Source: Niastella vici (lineage in GTDB: Bacteria > Bacteroidota > Bacteroidia > Chitinophagales > Chitinophagaceae). From it: a stretch of DNA of 64,000 nt. This document shows positions 40,915 through 49,993 of the stretch, in pieces. Location of the stretch: NCBI RefSeq assembly GCF_002077945.1, contig NZ_LVYD01000052.1:1-64000 (forward strand). Direction: 5' to 3'. Every line of letters starts with the position of its first letter. Within the stretch, counting starts at the first letter, position 1. The notes beneath the pieces are model-generated. The model was given only the letters and a program-made list of their open reading frames with translations, was not told where the DNA came from and made no database searches. The translations under genes and the position numbers were made by a program.

Positions 40915-41260
40915 AATGTGACTGTTGGGCCTTAAATATAGGAAAACTGCCGGTTATTGGATGCCAGTTTGGAGTTCAAGGGTACCTCCACGCTCCCGAT
41001 ACGGTATTTTAGGACGAGACATTTGTAGCAATTTGCTGATAGGGGTTGCACCGGAGTTGCACTGGGGTTGCACTGCAGCCTTAACATCCAGTGCAACTCC
41101 GGTGTAATACCCAGGCCATTAGACTACCATGCCCAGGCAATAAGAGCACCATTGCACTACCATCAGCGCCTACAATTACAAGTGTTTGAAATGGGGCTTC
41201 CTTTTTTCATCCTCAATATTAATATGTTATACGGCCGGGGCCCCTGAACCAGCCACAAAT
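40915..41260. other. Spacer between rpsT terminator and the M14 gene
   Basis: No gene is visible on either strand. It contains the 17-bp inverted repeat at 41049-41104 and otherwise unremarkable AT-balanced sequence; a promoter for the M14 gene must lie near 40930-41000 but no good match was found. Confidence 0.45.
41049..41104. repeat. Perfect 17-bp inverted repeat with GTTGCAC units
   Basis: CACCGGAGTTGCACTGG (41049-41065) is exactly complementary to CCAGTGCAACTCCGGTG (41088-41104) across a 22-base loop. GTTGCAC occurs three times in tandem-like spacing from 41045 to 41074. No T-run follows on either strand, so it is not a simple terminator. Confidence 0.75.
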
Positions 41261-41287
41261 AAAAAAACCTCCCGCGTGAACGGGAGG
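41261..41287 (-). terminator. Intrinsic terminator of rpsT
   Basis: CCTCCCG (41268-41274) pairs with CGGGAGG (41281-41287); on the minus strand seven T follow (complement of 41261-41267). Confidence 0.85.
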
Positions 41288-41365
41288 AAAAAACAAAAAA
41301 AATAATATCTTCTAATCTATTGTGTTGGCTCATTATGCTAACGCATAATTAAAAGCAAACACAAC

Positions 41366-41623
41366 TTATTTTGCCAAGGTATTGATTTTCTTAGCCAGCT
41401 TACTTTTCAGGTTAGCGGCTTTATTCTTATGGATAATACCTCTTTTAGCTAATTTATCGATCATAGAAGCTACTTCAGGAAACTCTTTTGTAGCTTCAGC
41501 GCCAGTCTTGAGTGCTTTCAGATCACGGATGGCATTACGGGTAGTTTTACCGTAATACTTATTTCTTTCACGTCTTTTAGCAGCTTGACGCACGTCTTTT
41601 TTGGTAGCCTTATGATTTGCCAT
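41366..41623 (-). CDS. rpsT: 30S ribosomal protein S20
   Basis: 85 residues from ATG 41623 (MANHKATKKDVRQAAKRRER). The frame remains open 41 codons upstream but that part is promoter DNA. The protein is a basic three-helix bundle with NKYYGKTTRNAIRDLKALK and GIIHKNKAANLKSKLAKKIN, which match S20. It binds 16S rRNA early in small-subunit assembly. A promoter at 41663-41693 and a terminator at 41261-41287 make it a single-gene unit. Confidence 0.96.
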   Translation of the reverse strand: MANHKATKKDVRQAAKRRERNKYYGKTTRNAIRDLKALKTGAEATKEFPEVASMIDKLAKRGIIHKNKAANLKSKLAKKINTLAK

Positions 41624-41662
41624 TTCGTTCCAATGTTTAAGTCCGAATAATTTTCGGGGATG

Positions 41663-41693
41663 CAAAGGTAGGGATTTGCACCAAAAAACGAAA
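41663..41693 (-). promoter_or_regulatory. Bacteroidota-type promoter of rpsT
   Basis: On the minus strand TTTC (41693-41690), 19 bases, TACCTTTG (41670-41663) matches TTTG-N19-TAnnTTTG in all but one base. Transcription would begin about 33 bases before the rpsT ATG. Confidence 0.65.
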
Positions 41694-41936
41694 AATAAAA
41701 CTGGAAAAATCTTGAACCCGGTCGCCTGGCCATGAATAACAATCATTTAACCGGTCTTTTATCCACTAAATTACCATAGAATGCCCGTCCCTTGCAGGTT
41801 TTAGCGGCGGCCTGGTAATATTGCGGGCAAAAAACACAAAATCAGGGAAATTGACTTCCGTTCCTACCTTTTTTGACCGATATTTGTACCCCGATTTTAA
41901 ATAACTCAATACACATTAAGTTTCAATTGCATCCTC
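41694..41936. other. Divergent spacer upstream of sucA
   Basis: No gene is visible. A GATATTTG near 41884-41891 may be a weak -7 box for sucA, but its -33 region is poor. Confidence 0.35.
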
Positions 41937-44690
41937 ATGAAGGATTTTTCGTATATCACCAATTCCCACCCGGCCTTTATTGAAAACCTGTATCAGGATT
42001 TCTTACAAGACCCAAACAGTGTTGATCCCGACCTTAAAAAATTTTTTGAAGGATTTGACTTTGCCGTGGGACAAGGCAAAAATGGGACAAACGGAACCGC
42101 AGTAGCCGGCGAAACGACCGGCGCCACAGAAAGTTTCGACTGGAAAAAAGAAGTGGGCGCCTACCGCCTCATTCTGGGTTACCGCAACAAAGGCCACCTC
42201 ATCGCTAAAACCAACCCCATACGGCAACGGAAAGACCGTGGCGCCAATCTCGACCTCGGGTTCTATGGTTTTACCGAAGCTGACCTCGATAAAACTTTAC
42301 ATGCAGGCAATATGATCGGGCTGGGTACCACTACCCTGCGCAATATTCTGCAGCACATGCAGAATACCTATGCCGCCCATGTAGGTATCGAGTTCAAGTA
42401 CATCAGCGAGCAGAAAAAGGTTGACTGGCTCACCAATGAAATGGAACGGAGCTTTACCAAACCATTGGCCATCAACCAGAAAAAACGCATCCTCGACAAA
42501 CTCAACCAGGGTGTCATCTTCGAAAAGTTCCTCCACACCAAATATATCGGCCAAAAGCGGTTCTCCCTTGAAGGTGGCGAAACCACTATTGCCGCCCTCG
42601 ACGCTATCATCACTACCGCTGCCAATAACGATGTGCAGGAAGTGGTGATCGGGATGGCGCACCGCGGCCGTTTGAACGTGCTGGCCAACATCATGGGTAA
42701 AACCTATGAGCAGATCTTCAGCGAATTTGAAGGAACCGCAACGCCCGACCAAACCATGGGCAGCGGCGACGTAAAATACCATAAAGGCTACGGCAGCGTG
42801 GTGCAAACAGCCGATAACAAGGAAGTTCACCTGAAACTGTTGCCCAACCCATCGCACCTTGAAGCCGTTGACCCGGTTGTAGTAGGTTTTGCCCGCGCAA
42901 AAGCCGATGTACTGTACAAAAGCGATTTCGACAAAATACTACCCATACTCATTCACGGTGATGCGTCAATTGCCGGACAGGGCGTTGTTTACGAAGTGCT
43001 GCAAATGAGCGACCTCGATGGCTATTACACCGGTGGTACCATTCACTTCGTGATCAATAACCAGATCGGTTTCACTACCGATTTTGAAGATGCCCGCAGC
43101 TCCGACTACTGTACTTCACTGGCAGCCATGATTCAGGCGCCGGTATTGCACGTAAACGGCGATGATGCAGAAGCGGTGATCAAATGCGTGGAAATAGCAA
43201 CCCGCTACCGCCAGGAGTTCAATTCAGATGTGTTCATTGATATGGTTTGTTACCGCCGTCATGGACATAACGAAGGCGATGATCCCAAATTCACCCAGCC
43301 TCAGCTGTATGCACTCATCGAAAAACACGCCAACCCGCGTGAAGTGTATACCAACTATTTGCTCGAGAACGGGGAATCAGACGCCAAAGACCTGGCCAAG
43401 GAAATGGAGAAGAAATTCTGGGCCGACCTGCAGGAACGCCTCGATGAATTAAAGCAGAAACCACTGCCCTACTATTACCAACAGCCTGAACTGGATTGGA
43501 AGAACCTGCGTAAAGCCACTGAAGAAGACTTCGACAGATCACCTGCAACCGCGCTTAGCGAAGGCGATTTCAAAAAAGTGTTCGACGCCCTCATGAAATG
43601 GCCTGCCGATTTCAAACCATTGAAAAAGGTAGAAAAGATCATAAACGATAAAGTAAAATTATACAACGAGGAAGGCAAGGTTGACTGGGCTACCGGTGAA
43701 CTGCTCGCCTATGGCAGCCTGTTGCTCGAAGGCAAGGATGTGCGTATGAGCGGACAGGATGTACGCCGCGGCACCTTCTCGCACCGCCACGCTGTACTGC
43801 GCGACGAGAACACCGACAAAGCCTACAGCCGGTTAAGCCAGATACCCGATGCCAGCGGTCAGTTCAGGATTTACAACTCCCTGCTGAGCGAATATGGTGT
43901 ACTGGGTTTTGAATATGGCTATGCCATGGCAAATCCCAACTCCCTGGTATTATGGGAAGCCCAGTTCGGCGATTTCTGTAACGGCGCGCAAACCATGATC
44001 GACCAGTTCATTTCGGCCGGCGAAACAAAATGGCAACGCATGAACGGTATAACCATGTTATTGCCCCACGGTTATGAAGGACAGGGTCCTGAGCACAGCA
44101 GCGCCCGTATGGAACGCTTCCTGCAAATGTGCGCCGAAAACAATATGGTGATCACCAATATTACAACGGCCGCCAACTTATTCCATGCCCTGCGCCGCCA
44201 GCTGGCATGGCCTTTCCGCAAGCCGTTGATCAACTTCTCACCCAAAGCCAACCTGCGCCATGTAGGCTCCTATTCACCCGCACAGGAATTCCTGAGCGGC
44301 GGCTTTAAAGAAGTGATCGACGATACGTATGCAGATGATGCCAACCGGGTTCGGAAAGTATTATTCTGCACCGGTAAAGTGTATTTCGACCTCGCAGAAC
44401 GTCAGCAAAAAGAGAACAAGAAAGATACCGCCATCGTACGGCTCGAACAGTTGTATCCTTTACCTGTTAAACAACTGGAAGAACTGTATCGCAAATACAG
44501 CAAAGCCACCTGGTTCTGGGTACAGGAAGAACCATTGAACATGGGCGCAGCCAGTTTCCTGCAAATGAACCTGAAGAGCATTAACTATGGTGTTATCAGC
44601 CGCCAGCCAAGCGCTGCCACGGCTACCGGTTATGCCAAAGTACATGCCCAGGAACAAGCTGAAATTATTGATACTGCCTTTTCGATTTAA
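41937..44690 (+). CDS. sucA: 2-oxoglutarate dehydrogenase E1 component
   Basis: A 917-residue protein. The N-terminal helix (PAFIENLYQDFLQDPNSVDP) that docks to the complex is present. The thiamine diphosphate region includes VVIGMAHRGRLNVLANIMGK, HGDASIAGQGVVYEVLQMSD, NNQIGFTT and DMVCYRRHGHNEGDDPKFTQ. The transketolase-like C-terminal part has GQDVRRGTFSHRHAVL, EYGVLGFEYGYAM and LPHGYEGQGPEHSSARMERF. It decarboxylates 2-oxoglutarate in the TCA cycle. It is followed 27 bases later by the E2 gene. Length is normal for the family. Confidence 0.97.
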   Translation: MKDFSYITNSHPAFIENLYQDFLQDPNSVDPDLKKFFEGFDFAVGQGKNGTNGTAVAGETTGATESFDWKKEVGAYRLILGYRNKGHLIAKTNPIRQRKDRGANLDLGFYGFTEADLDKTLHAGNMIGLGTTTLRNILQHMQNTYAAHVGIEFKYISEQKKVDWLTNEMERSFTKPLAINQKKRILDKLNQGVIFEKFLHTKYIGQKRFSLEGGETTIAALDAIITTAANNDVQEVVIGMAHRGRLNVLANIMGKTYEQIFSEFEGTATPDQTMGSGDVKYHKGYGSVVQTADNKEVHLKLLPNPSHLEAVDPVVVGFARAKADVLYKSDFDKILPILIHGDASIAGQGVVYEVLQMSDLDGYYTGGTIHFVINNQIGFTTDFEDARSSDYCTSLAAMIQAPVLHVNGDDAEAVIKCVEIATRYRQEFNSDVFIDMVCYRRHGHNEGDDPKFTQPQLYALIEKHANPREVYTNYLLENGESDAKDLAKEMEKKFWADLQERLDELKQKPLPYYYQQPELDWKNLRKATEEDFDRSPATALSEGDFKKVFDALMKWPADFKPLKKVEKIINDKVKLYNEEGKVDWATGELLAYGSLLLEGKDVRMSGQDVRRGTFSHRHAVLRDENTDKAYSRLSQIPDASGQFRIYNSLLSEYGVLGFEYGYAMANPNSLVLWEAQFGDFCNGAQTMIDQFISAGETKWQRMNGITMLLPHGYEGQGPEHSSARMERFLQMCAENNMVITNITTAANLFHALRRQLAWPFRKPLINFSPKANLRHVGSYSPAQEFLSGGFKEVIDDTYADDANRVRKVLFCTGKVYFDLAERQQKENKKDTAIVRLEQLYPLPVKQLEELYRKYSKATWFWVQEEPLNMGAASFLQMNLKSINYGVISRQPSAATATGYAKVHAQEQAEIIDTAFSI

Positions 44691-44717
44691 CACGTAAACA
44701 AGCAAGAAACGTTTTTT

Positions 44718-45956
44718 ATGATAGATATAAAAGTTCCGACAGTTGGAGAATCCATTAGCGAGGTTACTTTATTAAAATGGGTAAAGAACAGCGGAGATTA
44801 TGTTGAGCGTGACGAAGTGATCGCTGAGCTGGAAAGCGAAAAAGCCACGTTTGAAGTAAATGCCGAACAGGCAGGCGTGCTGAAACAATCAGCCCAGGAA
44901 GGCGACACCCTGAAGATCGGTGACATCCTGGCTTCTATTGATGAAACAGCTGCCAAACCCGAAAAAGCAGCCTCCAACGGAACACCGGCAAAAGAAGAAA
45001 AAGCGGAACCTAAAAAAGAGGCCCCCGCAACACAAACTTCACAAGCACCTGTAACAGCTGTATCAAACGATATCAAAGCTACACCTGTTGCTGCTGCCAT
45101 CATTGCCGATAAAAAGGTAGATCCCAAATCAGTTACACCCAGCGGATTCAGCGGAAAGATCGTGAAGAACGATGTACTGGCCGCCTTATCAAATCCCGGC
45201 AGGGTAACCGGCGGTAAACCGCTGTTCGGCCGTGAAGAAAGAAAGGAAAAAATGAGCCAGCTGCGCAAGACCATCAGCCGCCGCCTGGTTGAAGCCAAGA
45301 ATACCACGGCCATGCTCACCACCTTTAATGAGGTTGACATGAGCCGCATTATGGAGATCCGCAGCAAGCATAAAGACAAGTTCAAGGAAAGCCATGGGGT
45401 TAACCTCGGTTTCATGAGCTTTTTTGCCAAAGCCTGCGCCATCGCTTTACAGGAATGGCCCGCCGTTAATGCCTATATCGATGGCGACCACCTGGTTTAC
45501 CACGACTACGCCGACATTTCTGTTGCCGTTTCTACACCCCGCGGGTTGACCGTTCCGGTTATCCGTAATGTAGAAAGCCTGAGCATGGCTGAAATTGAAA
45601 AGAAAGTGATTGAGCTGGCCGGTAAAGCAAGAGATAATAAATTATCAATGGATGAGCTCACCGGCGGCACCTTTACCATCACCAATGGTGGTGTGTTTGG
45701 TTCTTTAATGAGCACACCCATCATCAACCTGCCACAAAGCGCCATCCTCGGTATGCACAAGATACAGGAGCGCCCAATGGCCATAAACGGACAGGTAGTT
45801 GTTAAACCCATGATGTACCTGGCATTAAGCTACGATCACCGCATCATCGATGGCCGTGAATCAGTAAGCTTCCTGGTACGGGTGAAAGAATTGCTCGAAA
45901 ATCCTGAGCTGTTGCTGTTTGGTAAAGATCCGGTGAAAGCGTTACTTGAGTTGTAA
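44718..45956 (+). CDS. sucB: Dihydrolipoyllysine-residue succinyltransferase (E2 of 2-oxoglutarate dehydrogenase)
   Basis: A 412-residue protein. The N-terminal lipoyl domain ([20 protein letters not shown]) carries the lipoylated lysine in ESEKATFEV. After an Ala/Lys-rich flexible linker comes a peripheral-subunit-binding segment ([20 protein letters not shown]) and then the catalytic acyltransferase domain ending with the [20 protein letters not shown] active-site motif. It transfers the succinyl group to CoA. The binding segment looks short at its N-terminal side, where other E2 proteins have an extra helix. It is co-transcribed with sucA; a terminator follows. Confidence 0.96.
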   Translation: MIDIKVPTVGESISEVTLLKWVKNSGDYVERDEVIAELESEKATFEVNAEQAGVLKQSAQEGDTLKIGDILASIDETAAKPEKAASNGTPAKEEKAEPKKEAPATQTSQAPVTAVSNDIKATPVAAAIIADKKVDPKSVTPSGFSGKIVKNDVLAALSNPGRVTGGKPLFGREERKEKMSQLRKTISRRLVEAKNTTAMLTTFNEVDMSRIMEIRSKHKDKFKESHGVNLGFMSFFAKACAIALQEWPAVNAYIDGDHLVYHDYADISVAVSTPRGLTVPVIRNVESLSMAEIEKKVIELAGKARDNKLSMDELTGGTFTITNGGVFGSLMSTPIINLPQSAILGMHKIQERPMAINGQVVVKPMMYLALSYDHRIIDGRESVSFLVRVKELLENPELLLFGKDPVKALLEL

Positions 45957-45980
45957 TTGAAACCTGAAATAATATAGAGA

Positions 45981-46012
45981 AGCCTTCGCAGAGAGCGGAG
46001 GCTTTTTCTTTT
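45981..46012 (+). terminator. Intrinsic terminator of sucAB
   Basis: AGCCTTCGC (45981-45989) pairs with GCGGAGGCT (45995-46003), followed by TTTTCTTTT. Confidence 0.9.
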
Positions 46013-46018
46013 AAACTC

Positions 46019-46107
46019 GTCAATGGTGAAAAGCTCGCGAATTTTGAATTAATGGAAAATCTCGCGCCGCCGGAGATTCATTGACCATTCACCATTGACC
46101 ATTCACC
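46019..46107. repeat. Palindromic dispersed repeat, family R2, copy b
   Basis: The left end GTCAATGGTGAA and the right end TTGACCATTCACCATTGACC/ATTCACC face each other. The core, AGCTCGCGAATTTTG then CTCGCGCCGCCGG, is the reverse complement of the core of copy a (14248-14360). It lies between the sucAB terminator and the end of the convergent response-regulator gene. Confidence 0.8.
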
Positions 46108-46108
46108 T

Positions 46109-46735
46109 TCATACAATCCTTTCACTCAGCGCCTTTGCAATTGCTTCCTTACCGCAGTTCACATGCAGTTTCTGGTAAATATTCTTCAGGTGCGAACGAA
46201 CTGTATCGAAGGCCAGTTTCATTTCAGCAGCAATGATCTTGATGCTATAGCCCTTTATAAGCCATTGCAGCACCTCTATTTCGCGGGGCGACAAATTATA
46301 CTTATTGGAAGTTGCCTTTACCTGAAATGTGTTCAACACCTTACGCGCAATCACCGGGCTCATGGGCGCGCCGCCTTCCAGCACTTCCTGTATGGCATCG
46401 AACAACCGGGCCGGGGGCGTTTTCTTGAGCAGGTACCCATTGGCGCCGGCGCACAAACATTCGAAAAGCTTTTCATCATCCTCAAAAACCGTATACATGA
46501 TCACCGAGGTTTGCGGGCGCGATTCCTTGATCCACTGCACGCCTTTTATGCCATTATCGCCCGGCATGTCGATGTCCATCAGCACCACATCGGGCTCGTA
46601 CACCCTGGCAATATTGGCCGCATCGGTACACTGGTTATAATCCCCCACCACATCGTACCCATTCATCTTTAGCAGATAGGCCAAAGACTCACGCAACCGG
46701 TCATTATCTTCAAATAATACGATCTTTATAGGCAT
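46109..46735 (-). CDS. NarL/FixJ-family response regulator
   Basis: 208 residues from ATG 46735 (MPIKIVLFEDNDRLRESLAY); an in-frame TTG lies two codons upstream. The receiver has the acidic pair EDND, the phospho-acceptor Asp in DVVLMDIDMP (about D54), a Thr in IMYTVF and a Lys in YLLKKTPPA. The C-terminal LuxR-type helix-turn-helix is YNLSPREIEVLQWLIKGYSI and KIIAAEMKLAFDTVRSHLKN. It is encoded just after a propeller sensor kinase on the same strand and is its probable partner. The gap of about 100 bases holds a repeat-like hairpin (46791-46836). Confidence 0.93.
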   Translation of the reverse strand: MPIKIVLFEDNDRLRESLAYLLKMNGYDVVGDYNQCTDAANIARVYEPDVVLMDIDMPGDNGIKGVQWIKESRPQTSVIMYTVFEDDEKLFECLCAGANGYLLKKTPPARLFDAIQEVLEGGAPMSPVIARKVLNTFQVKATSNKYNLSPREIEVLQWLIKGYSIKIIAAEMKLAFDTVRSHLKNIYQKLHVNCGKEAIAKALSERIV

Positions 46736-46790
46736 ATACAAATGTAACTATGTTATACAACTTAAGGGTATCGCTCATTAGGGGGAGTTT

Positions 46791-46836
46791 GTTAGTTCAT
46801 GAGTTTACTCAACAACTTAATAACTCAAAAACTAAC
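46791..46836. repeat. AT-rich inverted repeat, family R3, copy b
   Basis: GTTAGTT and GAGTT on the left (46791-46805) pair with AACTC and AACTAAC on the right, with an internal cat/aaa mismatch; the loop contains CAACAACTTAATAA. Similar phrases follow the hairpin at 921-954. It separates the kinase and regulator genes. Confidence 0.5.
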
Positions 46837-46839
46837 GAA

Positions 46840-49800
46840 CTAAGAAAGCGGAAAATGAACCCGGGTTTCTGTCCCCTTTCCCGGCACTGATGACAACGCG
46901 ATGTGACCGTTCCACTTTTCTATCCGGTTACGAATGTTCTTGATGCCGTTGCGATGGGTAGCGGTATTGATATCGAATCCTTTGCCATCGTCCTGGATAA
47001 CCAGGTGCAACCGGCTTTTCTCAATCCATACTTTTATTTCAACATGTTTTGCATTGGCATGCTTGTAAATATTATTGATGGCCTCCTTAAAGATCAGAAA
47101 AATATCGCGCCGCTGTTCCATATTCAGCTTATACTTTTCGAACTGTTCATCGAGCTGCAGGGTATAGGTAATATTGGCAGCGTCAAATACTTCCGCCGCA
47201 TACCGGCGCATACGCGCTACGGTTTGCTCCAGCGTATCGTTCTTGGTGTTGATGCTCCATACAATATCATCCAGGGCCTGGCTCGAATTATGCACTTCTT
47301 CAGCAATGCGGTCGAGGAAGGTGCCCGCGTCTTCCTTTTGCAGCAGCTTCTTTTTACTTAGCTCAGACAGGATGCTGATATTGGTGAGTGTAGTGCCTAT
47401 ATCGTCGTGCAGATCGGTAGCTATGCGGTTGCGAACCTTTTGCAAACGCAATAGCTGGTTAATGCGGTACCGGTAAACGGCATACAGTAAACCCGCCAGT
47501 GCCAGCACACACAACAAAACAAACCAGGGCGTACGCCAGAAGGGCGGATCAATAATGATGGTGAGCAGGGTTACCGGACTGTTCTCAGGCAACTGCATGG
47601 CCGCTTTTACCTTGAACACATACCGGCCCGGCGGCAGGTTGGTATAGGCCACATAATTTCTGTTGCCCGCATCGATCCATTTGGTATCGTAGCCCGAAAG
47701 CTGATAATAATAGTTGAACCGGCGGGGCGAAACAAAATCAAGTGCGGCAAAATTGAAAGAGACCGCATTCTGGCTATACGGCAGGCGCAGGAATTTCTTA
47801 TATGCCATACCGGTATCGCTCAACAACGGCTGATTGTTCACCATCGCCTGGGTGATCACCACCCGTGCCGGCTGGTTAAGCAACGCAATTTGATCTGGTT
47901 GAAAAATAGTAAGTCCATTGATGCCGCCAAACAAAAACCGGCCATCGGCTGCCTTGTGATACGCGCCGGTATTGAACTCATTGCTTTGCAATCCGTCTTC
48001 TGCCAAAAAAGTGGTAAACGCAGAACGGTTAACCTGGCCCAGATTGCCAGGCGATACAAAACGGCAAATGCCTTTGTTGGTGCTTATCCATACATGCCCC
48101 AGCTCATCGCACAACATACCATATACCGTGTTATTGGGCAATCCCTGTTCATCGTTGATGACATGCGTTTCACCGGTATTGAGGTTACAGGCTACCATGC
48201 CCCGGCCCAGCGTACCGATCCATAAGACAGGCTGCCGGTACCAGCAGCATTTGAAAATGGTTTCCTTCGCCATCATACCATCGAGCGTAGCGTTGGGCCT
48301 GGTAAATAAGCGGCCCGTTTTTGTTTGCAGGAACTGGATCCCTCTTTTCTCGAACCCTATACAAAGCGTGGTATCATTGATAAGGGTTAAAAAGCGCACA
48401 TTATTCTCCAACGTACGGTAGCCCGCCTCACCGCTGGTATTGTAATTCTTTATAAGTCCTTTTTGTTTATCCATGAGGCAAAGCCCGCCGTTGCGGGTGC
48501 CGGCCCATACCTGGTTGTTGGGCGCCGGCAACATACACCAGATGGTATGATCGGGAATATGCTGTACCCCTTCCCCATCGGGGAAAAACCGGGTCTTTAT
48601 TTTTTTGGTGACTGCATCAACCACCAGCAAGCCATTGCCTTGTGTACCCACCCATATATCGCCCTGCGCATCGGTGAACAGCGATACCACCCGGTCGTAA
48701 TTGCCCTGCGCCCAGGGCGCCGGTGGGTAATGGAATGTTTCGAAGGCATTATTTCGGATGTTGGCAAAGGTGAGCCCACTATTACTGGTGCCTATCCATA
48801 CATTCCCTTTTTGATCGGTGGTAATGGCCCGCACCTGTTCAATGGAAATGCTTTGCGGTACATTATTACTGGTAAGCATTGCAAAATTATTCAGGCGCTT
48901 GTCATAATGACTTACACCGCCGCCATCGGTGCCGATCCAGATACCGCCCTGTTTATCTTCTTTAATACTCAGGATATCGTTATAACTTATGGAGAACGGA
49001 TCTTTTTTATTGACCAGGTAGTGTGTGATGGTAGCTTTGGCGGGGTTGATCAAATACAACCCATTGCCATAGGTGCCCACCCATATTTGACCATCTGCAT
49101 CTGCTTTTACCGATTCAATCACCAGGTTGCCTGGTAAATTGTTCTGGCCGCCATAACCGGTAAAGGGGACAAAATCAAAATTTTGCCCTTTTTGCATATA
49201 AAGTCCTTTACCATATGTTCCTATCCACAGCGTTTTGGCTGTATCTTCATCCATAACACTAAATGGAATACCTTCTTTCATGGGCGACATAGAACCCATC
49301 AACCCGTTTGATAACGGAACAAGTATTGTATACCCGTTGTTTGTTAACACCCATATTCCTTTTTGGCTGTCCTGAAAAATGTACAGAATTGAACTTCGTT
49401 GGTTCCGGCCGAAATCATCAACGTTTACATGATCAACCACTTTATTTTTTGCAACATCATATTTATACAACCCATCATTTTCCGTTCCAATCCACAGTAT
49501 ATTTTTTTTATCCGGGAGCAAACTGGTCACCGGCGGCGGCACCATACTATCGGCGCCGATGGTACGAATGGGTGTGAATTTCTCATTATACAGATCCAAC
49601 TTTTCGAGCCTGCCGCCACTGGTGATCAGCCACAGGGTGTTGTTTCGCCCGTTCACGATCTTGCCCAACCGGCTGCCGGTGGTAGTGGTAATATCATCGA
49701 AGTTCTTTTTGAAGATCACCAGTTCGCGTCCATCGTAGCGGTTCAGCCCATCCTGCGTGGCCAGCCATAAAAAACCGGCATCATCGGTGGCAACATCCAC

Positions 49801-49920
49801 CACGCTGCTTTGGGAAAGCCCTTCATTGATGCTCATATTCCGGAAAGAAAAAGGAACAGCCTGGCCTTCTGCAAACAAATGCCATAAAAGCATCGATACT
49901 ATAAAAAGCCATGTACGCAT
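46840..49920 (-). CDS. Two-component propeller sensor histidine kinase
   Basis: 1026 residues. A signal peptide (MRTWLFIVSMLLWHLFAEGQ) precedes a periplasmic double beta-propeller of about 14 Reg_prop blades (repeats such as GFLWLATQDGLNRYDG and KGNVWIGTSNSGLTF; to about residue 700) and a Y_Y_Y domain (about 715-780; GYDTKWIDAGNRNYVAYTNL). One transmembrane helix (WFVLLCVLALAGLLYAVYRY) leads to a HisKA_3 helix with ATDLHDDIGTTLTN (phospho-His) and a HATPase_c domain (DDGKGFDINTATHRNGIKNI). This architecture senses extracellular oligosaccharides or other nutrients and signals to a LuxR-type regulator, which is encoded immediately downstream. The ligand is unknown. Confidence 0.94.
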   Translation of the reverse strand: MRTWLFIVSMLLWHLFAEGQAVPFSFRNMSINEGLSQSSVVDVATDDAGFLWLATQDGLNRYDGRELVIFKKNFDDITTTTGSRLGKIVNGRNNTLWLITSGGRLEKLDLYNEKFTPIRTIGADSMVPPPVTSLLPDKKNILWIGTENDGLYKYDVAKNKVVDHVNVDDFGRNQRSSILYIFQDSQKGIWVLTNNGYTILVPLSNGLMGSMSPMKEGIPFSVMDEDTAKTLWIGTYGKGLYMQKGQNFDFVPFTGYGGQNNLPGNLVIESVKADADGQIWVGTYGNGLYLINPAKATITHYLVNKKDPFSISYNDILSIKEDKQGGIWIGTDGGGVSHYDKRLNNFAMLTSNNVPQSISIEQVRAITTDQKGNVWIGTSNSGLTFANIRNNAFETFHYPPAPWAQGNYDRVVSLFTDAQGDIWVGTQGNGLLVVDAVTKKIKTRFFPDGEGVQHIPDHTIWCMLPAPNNQVWAGTRNGGLCLMDKQKGLIKNYNTSGEAGYRTLENNVRFLTLINDTTLCIGFEKRGIQFLQTKTGRLFTRPNATLDGMMAKETIFKCCWYRQPVLWIGTLGRGMVACNLNTGETHVINDEQGLPNNTVYGMLCDELGHVWISTNKGICRFVSPGNLGQVNRSAFTTFLAEDGLQSNEFNTGAYHKAADGRFLFGGINGLTIFQPDQIALLNQPARVVITQAMVNNQPLLSDTGMAYKKFLRLPYSQNAVSFNFAALDFVSPRRFNYYYQLSGYDTKWIDAGNRNYVAYTNLPPGRYVFKVKAAMQLPENSPVTLLTIIIDPPFWRTPWFVLLCVLALAGLLYAVYRYRINQLLRLQKVRNRIATDLHDDIGTTLTNISILSELSKKKLLQKEDAGTFLDRIAEEVHNSSQALDDIVWSINTKNDTLEQTVARMRRYAAEVFDAANITYTLQLDEQFEKYKLNMEQRRDIFLIFKEAINNIYKHANAKHVEIKVWIEKSRLHLVIQDDGKGFDINTATHRNGIKNIRNRIEKWNGHIALSSVPGKGTETRVHFPLS

Positions 49921-49993
49921 TCCAGGGAAGTATTGAAGATCAAGTTATTATTTTTTTGGGAAAGAACCGGTGGTGAATGGTAACTTGCGCCTT

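Noticed and set aside
49970-49993. GTG start at 49970 for the methyltransferase
   Set aside because: The ATG at 49994 begins the conserved helical region; the extra eight residues come from a TGGTGAATGGT phrase resembling R2.
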